A DNA stretch of 17,360 nucleotides from Actinomycetes bacterium (GCA_023436605.1 JAEZIQ010000073.1:1-17360); one strand, 5' to 3'. Counted from the first letter of the stretch, positions 1 through 7,643 are shown. The notes: generated from the sequence alone by a model not told the origin. Numbers and translations are program-made.

Positions 1-1
1 C

Positions 2-2698
2 GTCTATCTCAAGGACATGGAGACCGGGTCGGTCCAGTTGCTCAGCCGGGAGAACGGCCCGGCCGGCGCGCCGGCCCGGGACCGTTGCCGGGACGCGAGC
101 ATCAGTGCGAACGGCCGTTACGTGGCCTTCACCTGTGATGGCGCCCTGGATCCAGCCGATGACAACGATTTCTTCGATGTCTACCGCCGGGATCTGGAAA
201 CCGGCGAGCTGCTGTTGATCAGTCGCAACCCTCAGACCGGAGCACCGGGTAACGACGATTCATCGTCGCCAAGCGTCGCGGAGAACGGGTCGGTGGCCTT
301 CGCCTCCCGCGCGACCAATCTCGTTGCCGGCCTGACCATGAGCCGACGACAGGTCTTTCTCCGCTTGCCGGTCGGGGAGAACCTCCTGATCAGCAAAAAC
401 CAGGTCAACGGCAATCCGGGCAACGCCTCCAGCCAGGATCCTTCCATCTCGGCGCTCGGCAACAGGGTCGCCTTCGAAAGCACTGCCAGCAACCTGGTTG
501 TCGGTGACACCAATGGCGTCGATGACATCTTCGTGAGCGATTTCGGGACCGGGGAGACATTCCTGGTCAGCCGGGCCGACGGGAACGGTCCGGTCGGTAC
601 CCAGCCCTCGCGGTCACCGGTGATCAGCGGCAACGGCACGGTCGTCGCTTTCGCATCGGAGTCACGTTTCGATCCCGCAACGGATCCCGACGACGATTCC
701 GACGTCTATGTCCGGTCGTTGACCAGCGGCTCGACCAGCCTGGTCAGCGTCCTGGCCAACGGCGAAACCGGCAACCGCCGCGCCTTCAGCCCTTCGATCA
801 GTCGAGGTGGTGCACATGTTGCATTCCTCTCGGACTCCGACAACCTTCATCCCGATGACCGAGGGCCCGCAGTGGATGCCTTCGTCAAGGACCTCGACGC
901 CAACAGTCTCGGGCTGGTCAGCCGCCTCGACGGGACCGGCACGATTTCATTTGACAGCGAGACGACCAGCGTCGCGGTCGATGCCACCGGCAAGAACTTC
1001 GCGATGGCCGTGCGCGACGACCATCAGATCTTCGACGGTCCGTTCGAAGGTCCGACGGTGCTGCACCGGAGTGAAGCGGTCACGCCCAATCGCACGAGGG
1101 TAGCCGCCCGGCCGCCCGGGACCGATCCCTTCGTGAACCGGGGTGGATACGTCCGCGGAGGAATGCTGAGCGGCGATGGCAGACAGGTTGTTTTCGACAC
1201 GAACGCGCCCGAGTTCGGAGGGACTTTCCGCCGGACTGTGGTCGTCATGCGAGATACGGAAACCGGTTCCTTTCGGGTGGTCAGTGCCCTCCCTGATGGT
1301 GAGCCACTGCCGGGCATCAGCACCATGCCCGCGATCAGTGGTGACGGTCGGGTTGTCGCGTTCGTGAACCTCCCCCCGGAAACTCCCGCCAACCCGACGC
1401 CGGTCGCGAGGGTCGTGGTCAATAACGTCACCACAGGGAAGGTTCATGTGGTCACCCGGTCGACCGCCGGCGAACCAGCCAACGGCAGCTCGCTCCAGCC
1501 GATGCTCGATCAGGACGGATCACGGGTGGCCTTCCTCACGGAGGCAACCAACCTGGACCCGGCCGATCCCGCTCCCGATTACGACGCATACGTCCACGAC
1601 ATACCGCAGGGAACCACCACCCTGGCCAGCCGGGCGGACGGCCCGAGCGGGGTGGCGGCCGATGACTTCGTCCTGGATCTACAGATCAGCGCTGACGGAT
1701 CGAAGGTCGCATTCTCGACGACGTCACCGAATCTGGATCCCGCGGATACGGACACATCGTCAGATGTCTTTATCCGCGATCTCGACCAGCAGACGACTCG
1801 CCTGGTCAGCACCGGAGGTGACGGCGGCGGGTTCATTTCAAACGTTTTCATGGGCGGCCTGTCCTCTGACGGAAGCAAGGCCTTGTTGGTCGGTGATCTC
1901 GACGGGCAGGGTTCGTTCGAGGCGGGAGTCAAGGACCTGGCCGACGGGAGTATCGAGTTCGCAAACCTGGTCGAGGACGGCCAGGGCGTTCCCGCCCCCC
2001 GGCCGGTCTTCACGGCCAAACTCTCGCGGGACGGGAAGGCGGTGGCTTTCACGACCGAAGAGGCCGACCCGCAGGTCTTTCTGCGGAGGCTCGATCGTGG
2101 ACAGACCACGCTCGTAAGCCGGGCCGACGGAGTCGAGGGCGAACCGGCCGTATCACCGTCCGGCCTGGACCTCAGCACGAACGGCTCCTGCGTCAGTTTT
2201 CTCGCTTCGGGAATCGCCGGGGCCAGCGTCATCTACCCCCAGGTCTTCATGCGTTCTCTCGAACGGGACTGTGGGCGCAAAAACCCGGACGCAGCCGACA
2301 CGACCGCTCCGGTGGTCTCACGGCTCCGGGCGAAGCCAAAGAGCTTTCGGGTCAGGGGCCGGGGCAGGAAGGGAACCCGGCTCTTCTTCCGGATCACCGA
2401 GGCCGCCCGGGTCACGGTCAGGGTGGGAAGGGTGGTGCCGGGCCGGAGAACCGCGCGAGGATGCGTGGTCGCCACCGGAAAGGTCCCGAAGAAGCGTCGC
2501 TGCAAAGCGATTCGACCCGTACTCAAGCTGGCCCGGAACGTGTCCGCAGGACCGGTCCGGCTGCGAATTCCCGCGAAGCGCTTTCCCCGCCGTACGCGAT
2601 CGGGCCGCCACCGGATCAACGTCCTGGCGGCCGACCGGGCGGGCAACCGGTCGAAGCCGGTCTCGATCCGGGTCAGGGTCAGGCGCGGGGCGAGTTGA
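2..2698 (+). CDS. Secreted PD40/TolB-like beta-propeller protein, 5' truncated
   Basis: The reading frame is open from base 2 and already reads as a propeller repeat (VYLKDMETGSVQLLSR) before the first ATG at 17, so the true start lies outside the window. About 898 residues are visible. A repeat of roughly 55-65 residues recurs, with a core like 'S-x-DG-x-x-VAF-S ... D-x-(F/Y)-V-x-D-L-x-TG-x-x-x-LVSR'. I count about 13-14 copies, enough for two seven-bladed propellers. From about visible residue 766 (DTTAP) a tail of about 130 residues follows, rich in Arg/Lys, with one Cys pair and an 'AADRAGN' ending typical of beta-sandwich tails in Thermoleophilia secreted proteins. No catalytic motif is visible. 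A structural or ligand-binding role outside the cytoplasm is inferred. The signal peptide is presumably upstream. Confidence 0.85.
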   Translation, partial: VYLKDMETGSVQLLSRENGPAGAPARDRCRDASISANGRYVAFTCDGALDPADDNDFFDVYRRDLETGELLLISRNPQTGAPGNDDSSSPSVAENGSVAFASRATNLVAGLTMSRRQVFLRLPVGENLLISKNQVNGNPGNASSQDPSISALGNRVAFESTASNLVVGDTNGVDDIFVSDFGTGETFLVSRADGNGPVGTQPSRSPVISGNGTVVAFASESRFDPATDPDDDSDVYVRSLTSGSTSLVSVLANGETGNRRAFSPSISRGGAHVAFLSDSDNLHPDDRGPAVDAFVKDLDANSLGLVSRLDGTGTISFDSETTSVAVDATGKNFAMAVRDDHQIFDGPFEGPTVLHRSEAVTPNRTRVAARPPGTDPFVNRGGYVRGGMLSGDGRQVVFDTNAPEFGGTFRRTVVVMRDTETGSFRVVSALPDGEPLPGISTMPAISGDGRVVAFVNLPPETPANPTPVARVVVNNVTTGKVHVVTRSTAGEPANGSSLQPMLDQDGSRVAFLTEATNLDPADPAPDYDAYVHDIPQGTTTLASRADGPSGVAADDFVLDLQISADGSKVAFSTTSPNLDPADTDTSSDVFIRDLDQQTTRLVSTGGDGGGFISNVFMGGLSSDGSKALLVGDLDGQGSFEAGVKDLADGSIEFANLVEDGQGVPAPRPVFTAKLSRDGKAVAFTTEEADPQVFLRRLDRGQTTLVSRADGVEGEPAVSPSGLDLSTNGSCVSFLASGIAGASVIYPQVFMRSLERDCGRKNPDAADTTAPVVSRLRAKPKSFRVRGRGRKGTRLFFRITEAARVTVRVGRVVPGRRTARGCVVATGKVPKKRRCKAIRPVLKLARNVSAGPVRLRIPAKRFPRRTRSGRHRINVLAADRAGNRSKPVSIRVRVRRGAS

Positions 2699-2703
2699 CC
2701 CGC

Positions 2704-2723
2704 GGCGGGAGTACGCTCCCGCC
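2704..2723 (+). promoter_or_regulatory. Hairpin between propeller gene and Nudix gene, covering the Shine-Dalgarno-like bases
   Basis: GGCGGGAG (2704-2711) pairs perfectly with CTCCCGCC (2716-2723) around a TACG tetraloop, ending 3 nt before the Nudix ATG at 2727. The only Shine-Dalgarno-like bases for that gene (GGGAG, 2707-2711) are inside the stem. There is no T-run, so it is not a classical intrinsic terminator. It could block transcript ends, reduce translation of the Nudix gene, or both. Confidence 0.45.
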
Positions 2724-2726
2724 CGG

Positions 2727-3206
2727 ATGGCCAAGAAGCCGAAGAAAGCGGGCCGCGTCAGCGCTGGATTGATCCTCTACCGGCTGGGTCCGGCCGGCCT
2801 TGAAGTGCTGATCGCCCACATGGGTGGTCCGCTCTGGGCGAAGAAGGAACGGGGCTGGTCGATCCCCAAAGGCGAGATCGATCCGGGTGAGGAGCCGCTC
2901 GAGACCGCTCGCCGGGAGTTCGTCGAAGAGGTGGGGGTCGAGCCGCCGTCCGGTGCTCCGATTCATCTCGGCGAGATCACCCAGAAGTCGGGCAAGAAGG
3001 TGCTCGCCTGGGCGATCGAGGGTGACCTCGATCCGAACGACCAGGTCAGCGTCACCTGCGAGATCCAGTGGCCTCCCCGCTCCGGCCAGACGATCGAGAT
3101 TCCCGAGGTCGACCGGGTCGAGTGGGTCTCCCCCGCGACCGCGAAGAACCTGGTCATCGAAGGCCAGATCCCCCTCTTCGAGCGTCTCGAGAAACTGGTC
3201 GGCTGA
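2727..3206 (+). CDS. Nudix hydrolase
   Basis: A 159-residue cytoplasmic protein with a complete Nudix box: G-x5-E-x7-R-E-F-V-E-E-V-G-V within 'PKGEIDPGEEPLE...RREFVEEVGV' (about residues 49-73). This is the Mg-binding motif of enzymes that cleave nucleoside diphosphates linked to another group. The N-terminus (MAKKPKKAGRVSAGLILYR) and the 'AHMGGPLWAKKERGWSIPKG' stretch resemble small predicted NTP pyrophosphohydrolases of the Nudix family. The exact substrate cannot be read from sequence. The ATG at 2727 is chosen because the Nudix fold begins a few residues later; the open frame continues upstream inside the propeller gene but reads as low-complexity Arg/Ser/Gly there. The gene is 28 nt from the preceding stop, with a strong hairpin in the gap. 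Confidence 0.93.
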   Translation: MAKKPKKAGRVSAGLILYRLGPAGLEVLIAHMGGPLWAKKERGWSIPKGEIDPGEEPLETARREFVEEVGVEPPSGAPIHLGEITQKSGKKVLAWAIEGDLDPNDQVSVTCEIQWPPRSGQTIEIPEVDRVEWVSPATAKNLVIEGQIPLFERLEKLVG

Positions 3207-3250
3207 GCTGGTCCGTCCAGCACCGAAATCACGTTTCTTGTCCAAGTAAC

Positions 3251-3278
3251 TCGACAAAGACGAGAATTTGGCTACTAT
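3251..3278 (+). promoter_or_regulatory. Promoter of tatA, leaderless type
   Basis: TCGACA (3251-3256, 5 of 6 bases of TTGACA) and TACTAT (3273-3278, a good TAnnnT -10) are separated by 16 nt. The -10 ends 6 nt before the tatA ATG at 3285, so transcription would start at or next to the start codon. No Shine-Dalgarno sequence precedes this ATG, which agrees with a leaderless mRNA. Confidence 0.55.
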
Positions 3279-3284
3279 CGACCG

Positions 3285-3500
3285 ATGATTCCAAACATCG
3301 GTCCCATGGAAATAGCCATCGTCCTGATCATCGCGCTCGTCGTTTTCGGTCCCAAGAAGCTGCCCGGCCTGGGCCGATCGCTGGGTCAGGGAATTAACGA
3401 ATTTCGCAGTGGATTGAGTGCCTCCGCGAATGAAGCCGAGGAAGAAACCGAACCGCCTGCGCCCGCTACGGCCCAGATCGAAAGCGGCGTCTCATCCTGA
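3285..3500 (+). CDS. tatA: Sec-independent (twin-arginine) translocase subunit TatA
   Basis: A 71-residue protein of classic TatA/TatE layout. It has a short N-terminus (MIPNIGPME), one membrane helix (about residues 9-22, IAIVLIIALVVFG), the hinge FGPKKLPGLGRSLG, an amphipathic helix (GQGINEFRSGL), and an acidic/proline-rich C-terminal tail. TatA forms the membrane component that lets folded proteins with twin-arginine signals cross the cytoplasmic membrane. The first ATG is preferred over the one at 3306 because the N-terminal 'NIGPME' residues are part of the family pattern. No tatB or tatC is present in the window. It sits just upstream of an operon whose binding protein carries a twin-arginine signal, although its own promoter suggests independent expression. 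Confidence 0.92.
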   Translation: MIPNIGPMEIAIVLIIALVVFGPKKLPGLGRSLGQGINEFRSGLSASANEAEEETEPPAPATAQIESGVSS

Positions 3501-3505
3501 GCGAC

Positions 3506-3535
3506 TTGCCATCCGACCACCGGGACTGCTAAGTT
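3506..3535 (+). promoter_or_regulatory. Predicted promoter of the MBL-ABC transporter-HisD-GntR operon
   Basis: TTGCCA (3506-3511) and TAAGTT (3530-3535) lie 18 nt apart in the 146-nt gap between tatA and the MBL gene. The start site would fall near 3542, giving a leader of about 80-105 nt. TATCTT at 3539-3544 is an alternative -10 without a well-spaced -35. This is a prediction from consensus only. Confidence 0.4.
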
Positions 3536-3551
3536 CGCTATCTTGATCAAC

Positions 3552-3570
3552 TTACTCAACTAGTGAGGAA
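3552..3570 (+). promoter_or_regulatory. Candidate operator: 19-bp imperfect inverted repeat
   Basis: TTACTCA-N5-TGAGGAA forms an inverted repeat with 6 of 7 arm positions matching, just downstream of the predicted start site. A perfect 8-bp palindrome (TTGATCAA, 3543-3550) lies immediately upstream. The position suits a repressor site. The GntR protein encoded as the last gene of the same operon is the obvious candidate binder, by inference. Confidence 0.35.
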
Positions 3571-3646
3571 CGGAAAAGTAGGAGATCGGCGTTGAGCCTT
3601 CACAAGATTTGTCATACATATGTTCAATTTGGGAGCGGGGGCAGCG

Positions 3647-4687
3647 ATGCTGTTCGCTGAGTTCCGGACTCCCGACGGATGGGGCATCCCGGGCATCCAC
3701 GGCCCCTGGGCCGAAGATGAACTGGACGGCAACGTCCAGGGCGCGGTCTACCTGATCGAGAACGGCGGCGAAGCCCTGCTCTTCGATACCGGCAACCGCG
3801 TGCCCGGCACCGACATCAGCATGGGCCCGACCATCATCGAGAAGGTCGAAGCCGGTGACTCGGAAGTGAAGACGATCTTCATCTCCCACTTCCACTACGA
3901 CCACACGGGTAACGCGAAGGAGCTCAAGGAACGGTGGGGAGCCGAAGTTCTGGCTCACCCGGTCGACCGGCCGATCATCGAAGACCCGCTGATCGTCACC
4001 CGGTCCGAAAACGTTGAGCGCTTCGGTCTGACTCCGGAGGAACTGCTGGCCGACTTCAACCTCGCCGAAGGCGAAAGTCTCGGCCTGAGTGATCCGGCGG
4101 TGATCGAGAAGTACTGGAACTTCCCAGTCGAGGTCGATCGCGAAGTCGACCAGGGGGATCGCATCAAGGTCGGTGAGCTTGACCTCGAGGTCATCCACCT
4201 CCCCGGACACAGCCCCGGCCAGATCGGGATCTTCAACGAAGAGACCCGCAGCCTCTACTGCGCCGACATCTGCCACTTCCCGAGCCCACTGGTTCCCTAC
4301 CCGATCGGCAACGCCCAGGACCACATCGACACGATCGAAAAGTGCAAGGCGCTGAAGCCCCACTACCTGTGGGAGGGGCACTACCTGAGCGTCTACGACC
4401 CGCCGGCCGTTCAGCGCCGACTCGACCACCTGCTGAGGGCGACCCTCGACACCGCCGACCGGATCAAGCTGCTGCTCGAGCGTGCTCCGGAACCCCAGAC
4501 CATCCTCGAACTAATGCCCGAGGTGTTCCCGATCAAGCTCGAACTCAACTACCCCGTCTCGAGCGGCAAAGGCCAGCGATGGGCCTACGCCGAGGCAACG
4601 ATCCAGTGCCACCTCAGGCGCCTGGTCGAACTCGGTGAAGCCGAGCGTCTGACCGACGGCGGCGTGACCAGATTCGCAGCAGCGTAA
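3647..4687 (+). CDS. MBL-fold metallo-hydrolase with C-terminal winged-helix region
   Basis: A 346-residue protein from the ATG at 3647. The metal-binding set of the metallo-beta-lactamase fold is complete: HFHYDH (H81, H83, D85, H86), H188 in HLPGHSPG, the bridging D207 in CADICHF, and H245 in WEGHYL. After the fold, the last ~85 residues look like a small helical/winged-helix region (ATIQCHLRRLVELGEAERL), as in LACTB2-like hydrolases. The substrate is unknown. A hydrolytic step on an ester, lactone or thioester in the pathway of the operon is inferred. The start at 3647 follows a G-rich Shine-Dalgarno-like stretch (GGGAG 3631-3635, GGGG 3637-3641). The ATG at 3620 (adding 9 residues) has no such signal but remains possible. 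It is the first gene of the operon, 29 nt before the binding-protein gene. Confidence 0.85.
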   Translation: MLFAEFRTPDGWGIPGIHGPWAEDELDGNVQGAVYLIENGGEALLFDTGNRVPGTDISMGPTIIEKVEAGDSEVKTIFISHFHYDHTGNAKELKERWGAEVLAHPVDRPIIEDPLIVTRSENVERFGLTPEELLADFNLAEGESLGLSDPAVIEKYWNFPVEVDREVDQGDRIKVGELDLEVIHLPGHSPGQIGIFNEETRSLYCADICHFPSPLVPYPIGNAQDHIDTIEKCKALKPHYLWEGHYLSVYDPPAVQRRLDHLLRATLDTADRIKLLLERAPEPQTILELMPEVFPIKLELNYPVSSGKGQRWAYAEATIQCHLRRLVELGEAERLTDGGVTRFAAA

Positions 4688-4716
4688 GAACACGAAAGAC
4701 CAGGAGAAAGAACCCA

Positions 4717-6081
4717 ATGACCGACCCAAGAAAAGTATTTCCCGATTTCAGCGACAAGCGCAACATCGATCGGGTGATGGAAGAAGCGGACACTCACGGC
4801 GTCACCCGCCGGCAGGTCCTCAAGCTGGCCAGCGCGGCCTCTCTCACCGTGGCGGCTGGCGGCATCCTCGCGGCCTGCGGCGGCGGCAGCAACGGCAACT
4901 CGAGCTCGTCCGCGGCACCCTCGGGCGGCAGCACGGTGATCGCCGACAACAGCGGCAAACTCGCCTTCCTGATCATGACCAACCAGCTTGAGTACGACGT
5001 GATCATGGACCAGGCCTCCAACCAGGTCGCCAAGGACTTCGGATTCACCTACACCGGCCTGAACGGAGAACTCGACGCCCAGCTCCAGCTCCAGCAGTTC
5101 AACCAGGTTGCGGCCGATGGCACCAAGGCGGTCATGCTGCACTCGCCGGACGGCTCGAACGTCCGTCAGATCGCCGAGACCTCGAACCAGAAGCAGATCT
5201 ACATGGCGAACGTGTGGGGAACCCTGCCCTGGTACACGCCGTTCGACGCTGGCGACTACTGGACCCTCTACGGTCAGCCCGACGAGTTCCTCGTCCAGGG
5301 TGAAGCCACCCGCGTCCTGGCCGAAGCCCTCGGGGGCGAAGGTGAGATCGTCCGGGTCACCGGCGTTCAGGGCAACACCGCCGACATCATCCGTTCGGCC
5401 GGCGCCAATGCGGTCCTCGAGGAGTACCCGGGCATCCAGCTGGTCGGCGAGCTGCCGGGCAAGTGGAACGCGGAGGACTCCCAGAAGGCGATGGAGACCC
5501 TGCTCTCGAAGTACCCCGACGCGAAGGGCGTGATCGCCCAGAACGACGACGAGGCGACCGGCGTCATCGCCGCGATCAAGGCGGCCGGCAAGGTCCCGGG
5601 CAAGGACATCCTGGTAACCGGCGCCGACGGCACCGACCTCGCCGCCCAGCGGATCAAGAGCGGTGAACAGCTGGTCACCACCGCCAACGTTCCCGCCTAC
5701 GGTGGCTACTTCCTGGTCTCCCGGCTCTACGACGTCCAGAACGGCTGGAAGCCCCGTGCCGGCGAGCGGATGATGCAGTGGAAGTCGGTCATCCTGACCA
5801 AGGACAACATCGACCCGTACCTCGCCCGCTATGTCGATTCCGACGAAGCGCCGTTCAACGCCAAGCTCCTCTCGCACGTCGAGTCCCCGGACAACTGGGA
5901 CATGCAGGTCGACATGTACCCGATGGACCTGGACATCCTCTGGACCGACATCCCGAAGCCGGCCGGATACAAGCTGCCGGCGGAGTACGTCAAGGCCAAG
6001 GAGTCGGGCGAGCTCGAAGCGGTGACGAAGGAATACAAGGAGCACTACAAGGCCGACATCCTCGGTCCGGTGCCCAGTTGA
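4717..6081 (+). CDS. Sugar-type ABC transporter substrate-binding lipoprotein with Tat signal
   Basis: A 454-residue extracytoplasmic solute receptor. The N-terminus has an unusually long leader (about 30 residues), then a twin-arginine motif (TRRQVLK, R31-R32), a hydrophobic stretch and a lipobox (LAAC, C54), followed by a Gly/Ser/Asn linker. It should be exported folded by Tat and lipid-anchored. Residues about 80-400 fit the type I periplasmic-binding fold (Peripla_BP_4): KLAFLIMTNQ start, an alternating domain with VRVTGVQGNTAD, and the hinge motif AQNDDEATG (about 274-282). An aromatic-rich stretch (residues 162-186) may line the ligand site. It is much longer than RbsB-like proteins because of a C-terminal extension of about 55 residues. 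AGGAG at 4702-4706 precedes the ATG. The ligand is unknown. The neighbours identify it as the receptor of the CUT2-type importer encoded next. Confidence 0.9.
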   Translation: MTDPRKVFPDFSDKRNIDRVMEEADTHGVTRRQVLKLASAASLTVAAGGILAACGGGSNGNSSSSAAPSGGSTVIADNSGKLAFLIMTNQLEYDVIMDQASNQVAKDFGFTYTGLNGELDAQLQLQQFNQVAADGTKAVMLHSPDGSNVRQIAETSNQKQIYMANVWGTLPWYTPFDAGDYWTLYGQPDEFLVQGEATRVLAEALGGEGEIVRVTGVQGNTADIIRSAGANAVLEEYPGIQLVGELPGKWNAEDSQKAMETLLSKYPDAKGVIAQNDDEATGVIAAIKAAGKVPGKDILVTGADGTDLAAQRIKSGEQLVTTANVPAYGGYFLVSRLYDVQNGWKPRAGERMMQWKSVILTKDNIDPYLARYVDSDEAPFNAKLLSHVESPDNWDMQVDMYPMDLDILWTDIPKPAGYKLPAEYVKAKESGELEAVTKEYKEHYKADILGPVPS

Positions 6082-7643
6082 GCCTTCCGGAATCCGGAAT
6101 ACAGCTCCGCGTAGCGGGGCTCTCGAAGTCGTACCCCGGGGTCAGGGCTGTCGATGACCTGACCCTGGCGGTCGGCCGGGGTGAGATCCTCGGTCTCGTC
6201 GGTGAAAACGGTGCCGGAAAGAGCACCCTGCTCAACATCCTCTCGGGTGTTGAGCAGCCCGACGGGGGTCGGATCGAGGTCGAGGGCCGGGAGATCCGTC
6301 CCCGCGATTACAAGGCGTCGAACGACGCCGGGATCTTCCGTGTATTCCAGGAGGACGCGACGATCCCAGGACTCAAGGTCTACGAGTCGCTGTTCCTCTC
6401 CCACGAGGCCAGGTTCGGCGGGCGGCTGCCGGTGCTCCGGCGGGGCGAGCTGATCCGCAGGTCAAAGACCGTGGTCGAGGACTTCGGCCTCGAACTCGAT
6501 GTCAGGCGACCGATCGGCGAACTCGAGATCGGCGTGCGGCAGTCGCTCGAGATCGTGCGCGCCGTCGCGCTCTCCGAACTGCTGCAAGCCGAGCATCCGG
6601 TGCTGCTGCTCGACGAGCCCACGACCGCACTCGACAGCGTCCAGGACGAACGGTTCCTCAACCTGATCGCCAGTCTGCGCGGGCGGGCCACGGTGATCTT
6701 CGTCTCGCACCGCCTGCAGGAAGTGTTGGGCGCATGCGATCGCATCTGCGTGCTCAAGGACGGCGCGCTGGTCGCCGACCACCCGGCGGCGGAACTGGAC
6801 GAAGCCAGACTCCACGAACTCATGGTCGGCCGCGAGCGCGCCGACAACTATTACCGCGAGGATGCCCAGACGGGAGGCGACCAGACTGCGCCGCCCGTCC
6901 TCAAGGCCGAGGGACTGTCGGTCGCCGGAGAACTCGCCCCGACCGACCTCGAAGTCCAACCCGGCGAAGTCCTGGGAATCGGTGGCCTCCAGGGATCGGG
7001 CCGTTCCCTGCTCGGGCAGGCTCTGGCCGGACTGGTCCCGGTCGACTCCGGAACAGTTTCGATCGATGGTTCAACCCCGGTGACCCCGAGGTTCCGGGAC
7101 CTGATCGACCGCGGTCTCGCCTGGGTGCCCGGCGACCGTCAGAACGACGGCATGATCGCCGACGCCACGGTCCTCTCCAACTTCCAGCTCGCTTCCCTCC
7201 ACGACCGCTTCGCGCCAATGGGGATCTGGAAGCGGAAGGCGGTGAAGACGGCAGCCGATGAGTGGATCGAGAAACTTGACATTCGCCCGCCCCGCCGGGA
7301 CTCGCGGGCCGGCGCCCTCAGCGGCGGCAACCAGCAGAAGGTGGTGCTGGCCAAGTGGCTTTGCCGGAACCCGAGGGCGGTGATCCTCGAGAACCCGACC
7401 CAGGGTGTTGACACCGGGGCCCGGGAATCAATTTATGAAGTGATCCGGGGACTGACCTCGGAAGGGGTCGGGGTGGTCCTGATCACCGATGACCTGACCG
7501 AACTGATTGGCCTGTCCGACCGCATCGCGGTCATGGTGGCGGGCCGTCTCACCGCGTCCTTTGCGGCGCCGGCGGAGAGCAAGCCTGACGAGAAGGAGGT
7601 AGTTGCGTTGATGTCTTCGAACCAGGTGGAGGTACTCTCGTGA
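6078..7643 (+). CDS. CUT2-family ABC transporter ATPase with two nucleotide-binding domains (RbsA/MglA type)
   Basis: A 521-residue cytoplasmic ATPase made of two fused NBDs, powering sugar-type import. NBD1 has Walker A GENGAGKST (42-50), Q-loop Q91, a signature of the LxxGxxQ type typical of this family (149-155), Walker B VLLLDEPT (175-182) and switch H211. NBD2 (about 275-521) has a degenerate P-loop (GLQGSGRS), a textbook signature LSGGNQQ (414-420), and Walker B reading VILENPTQGVD. In the latter the usual Asp-Glu pair is Glu438-Asn439, so the catalytic glutamate is missing. A TTG at 6078 overlapping the preceding TGA (TTGA) is the best start: it puts the first strand at the expected place and gives a family-typical length. 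The frame extends upstream inside the binding-protein gene, but that part is not protein-like. It overlaps the permease start by 4 nt. Confidence 0.9.
   Translation: MSLPESGIQLRVAGLSKSYPGVRAVDDLTLAVGRGEILGLVGENGAGKSTLLNILSGVEQPDGGRIEVEGREIRPRDYKASNDAGIFRVFQEDATIPGLKVYESLFLSHEARFGGRLPVLRRGELIRRSKTVVEDFGLELDVRRPIGELEIGVRQSLEIVRAVALSELLQAEHPVLLLDEPTTALDSVQDERFLNLIASLRGRATVIFVSHRLQEVLGACDRICVLKDGALVADHPAAELDEARLHELMVGRERADNYYREDAQTGGDQTAPPVLKAEGLSVAGELAPTDLEVQPGEVLGIGGLQGSGRSLLGQALAGLVPVDSGTVSIDGSTPVTPRFRDLIDRGLAWVPGDRQNDGMIADATVLSNFQLASLHDRFAPMGIWKRKAVKTAADEWIEKLDIRPPRRDSRAGALSGGNQQKVVLAKWLCRNPRAVILENPTQGVDTGARESIYEVIRGLTSEGVGVVLITDDLTELIGLSDRIAVMVAGRLTASFAAPAESKPDEKEVVALMSSNQVEVLS
7628..7632 (+). 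promoter_or_regulatory. Shine-Dalgarno site of the permease gene
   Basis: GGAGG lies 7 nt before the GTG at 7640, inside the end of the ATPase gene. It supports the GTG start that overlaps the ATPase stop codon (GTGA) and implies translational coupling. Confidence 0.7.

Noticed and set aside
2695..2700. TTGACC resembling a -35 box before the Nudix gene
   Set aside because: The only -10-like hexamer downstream (TACGCT, 2712-2717) is 11 nt away, too close for a promoter.
2271..2726. Upstream extension of the Nudix frame into the propeller gene
   Set aside because: The extension is Arg/Ser/Gly-rich out-of-frame translation of the propeller tail; the Nudix fold starts just after the ATG at 2727.
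3207..3221. Hairpin GCTGG-N5-CCAGC after the Nudix stop as a terminator
   Set aside because: The 5-bp stem is not followed by a T-run; too weak to call.
3560..4429. 289-residue minus-strand open frame opposite the MBL gene
   Set aside because: The MBL metal ligands on the plus strand are complete, and the minus frame has no motif and would cross the operon control region.
4585..6045. 486-residue open frame on the minus strand opposite the MBL and binding-protein genes
   Set aside because: It is the complement shadow of two well-supported genes in GC-rich DNA; the translation has no recognisable motif and is rich in Val/Gly/Arg/Asp repeats typical of such shadows.
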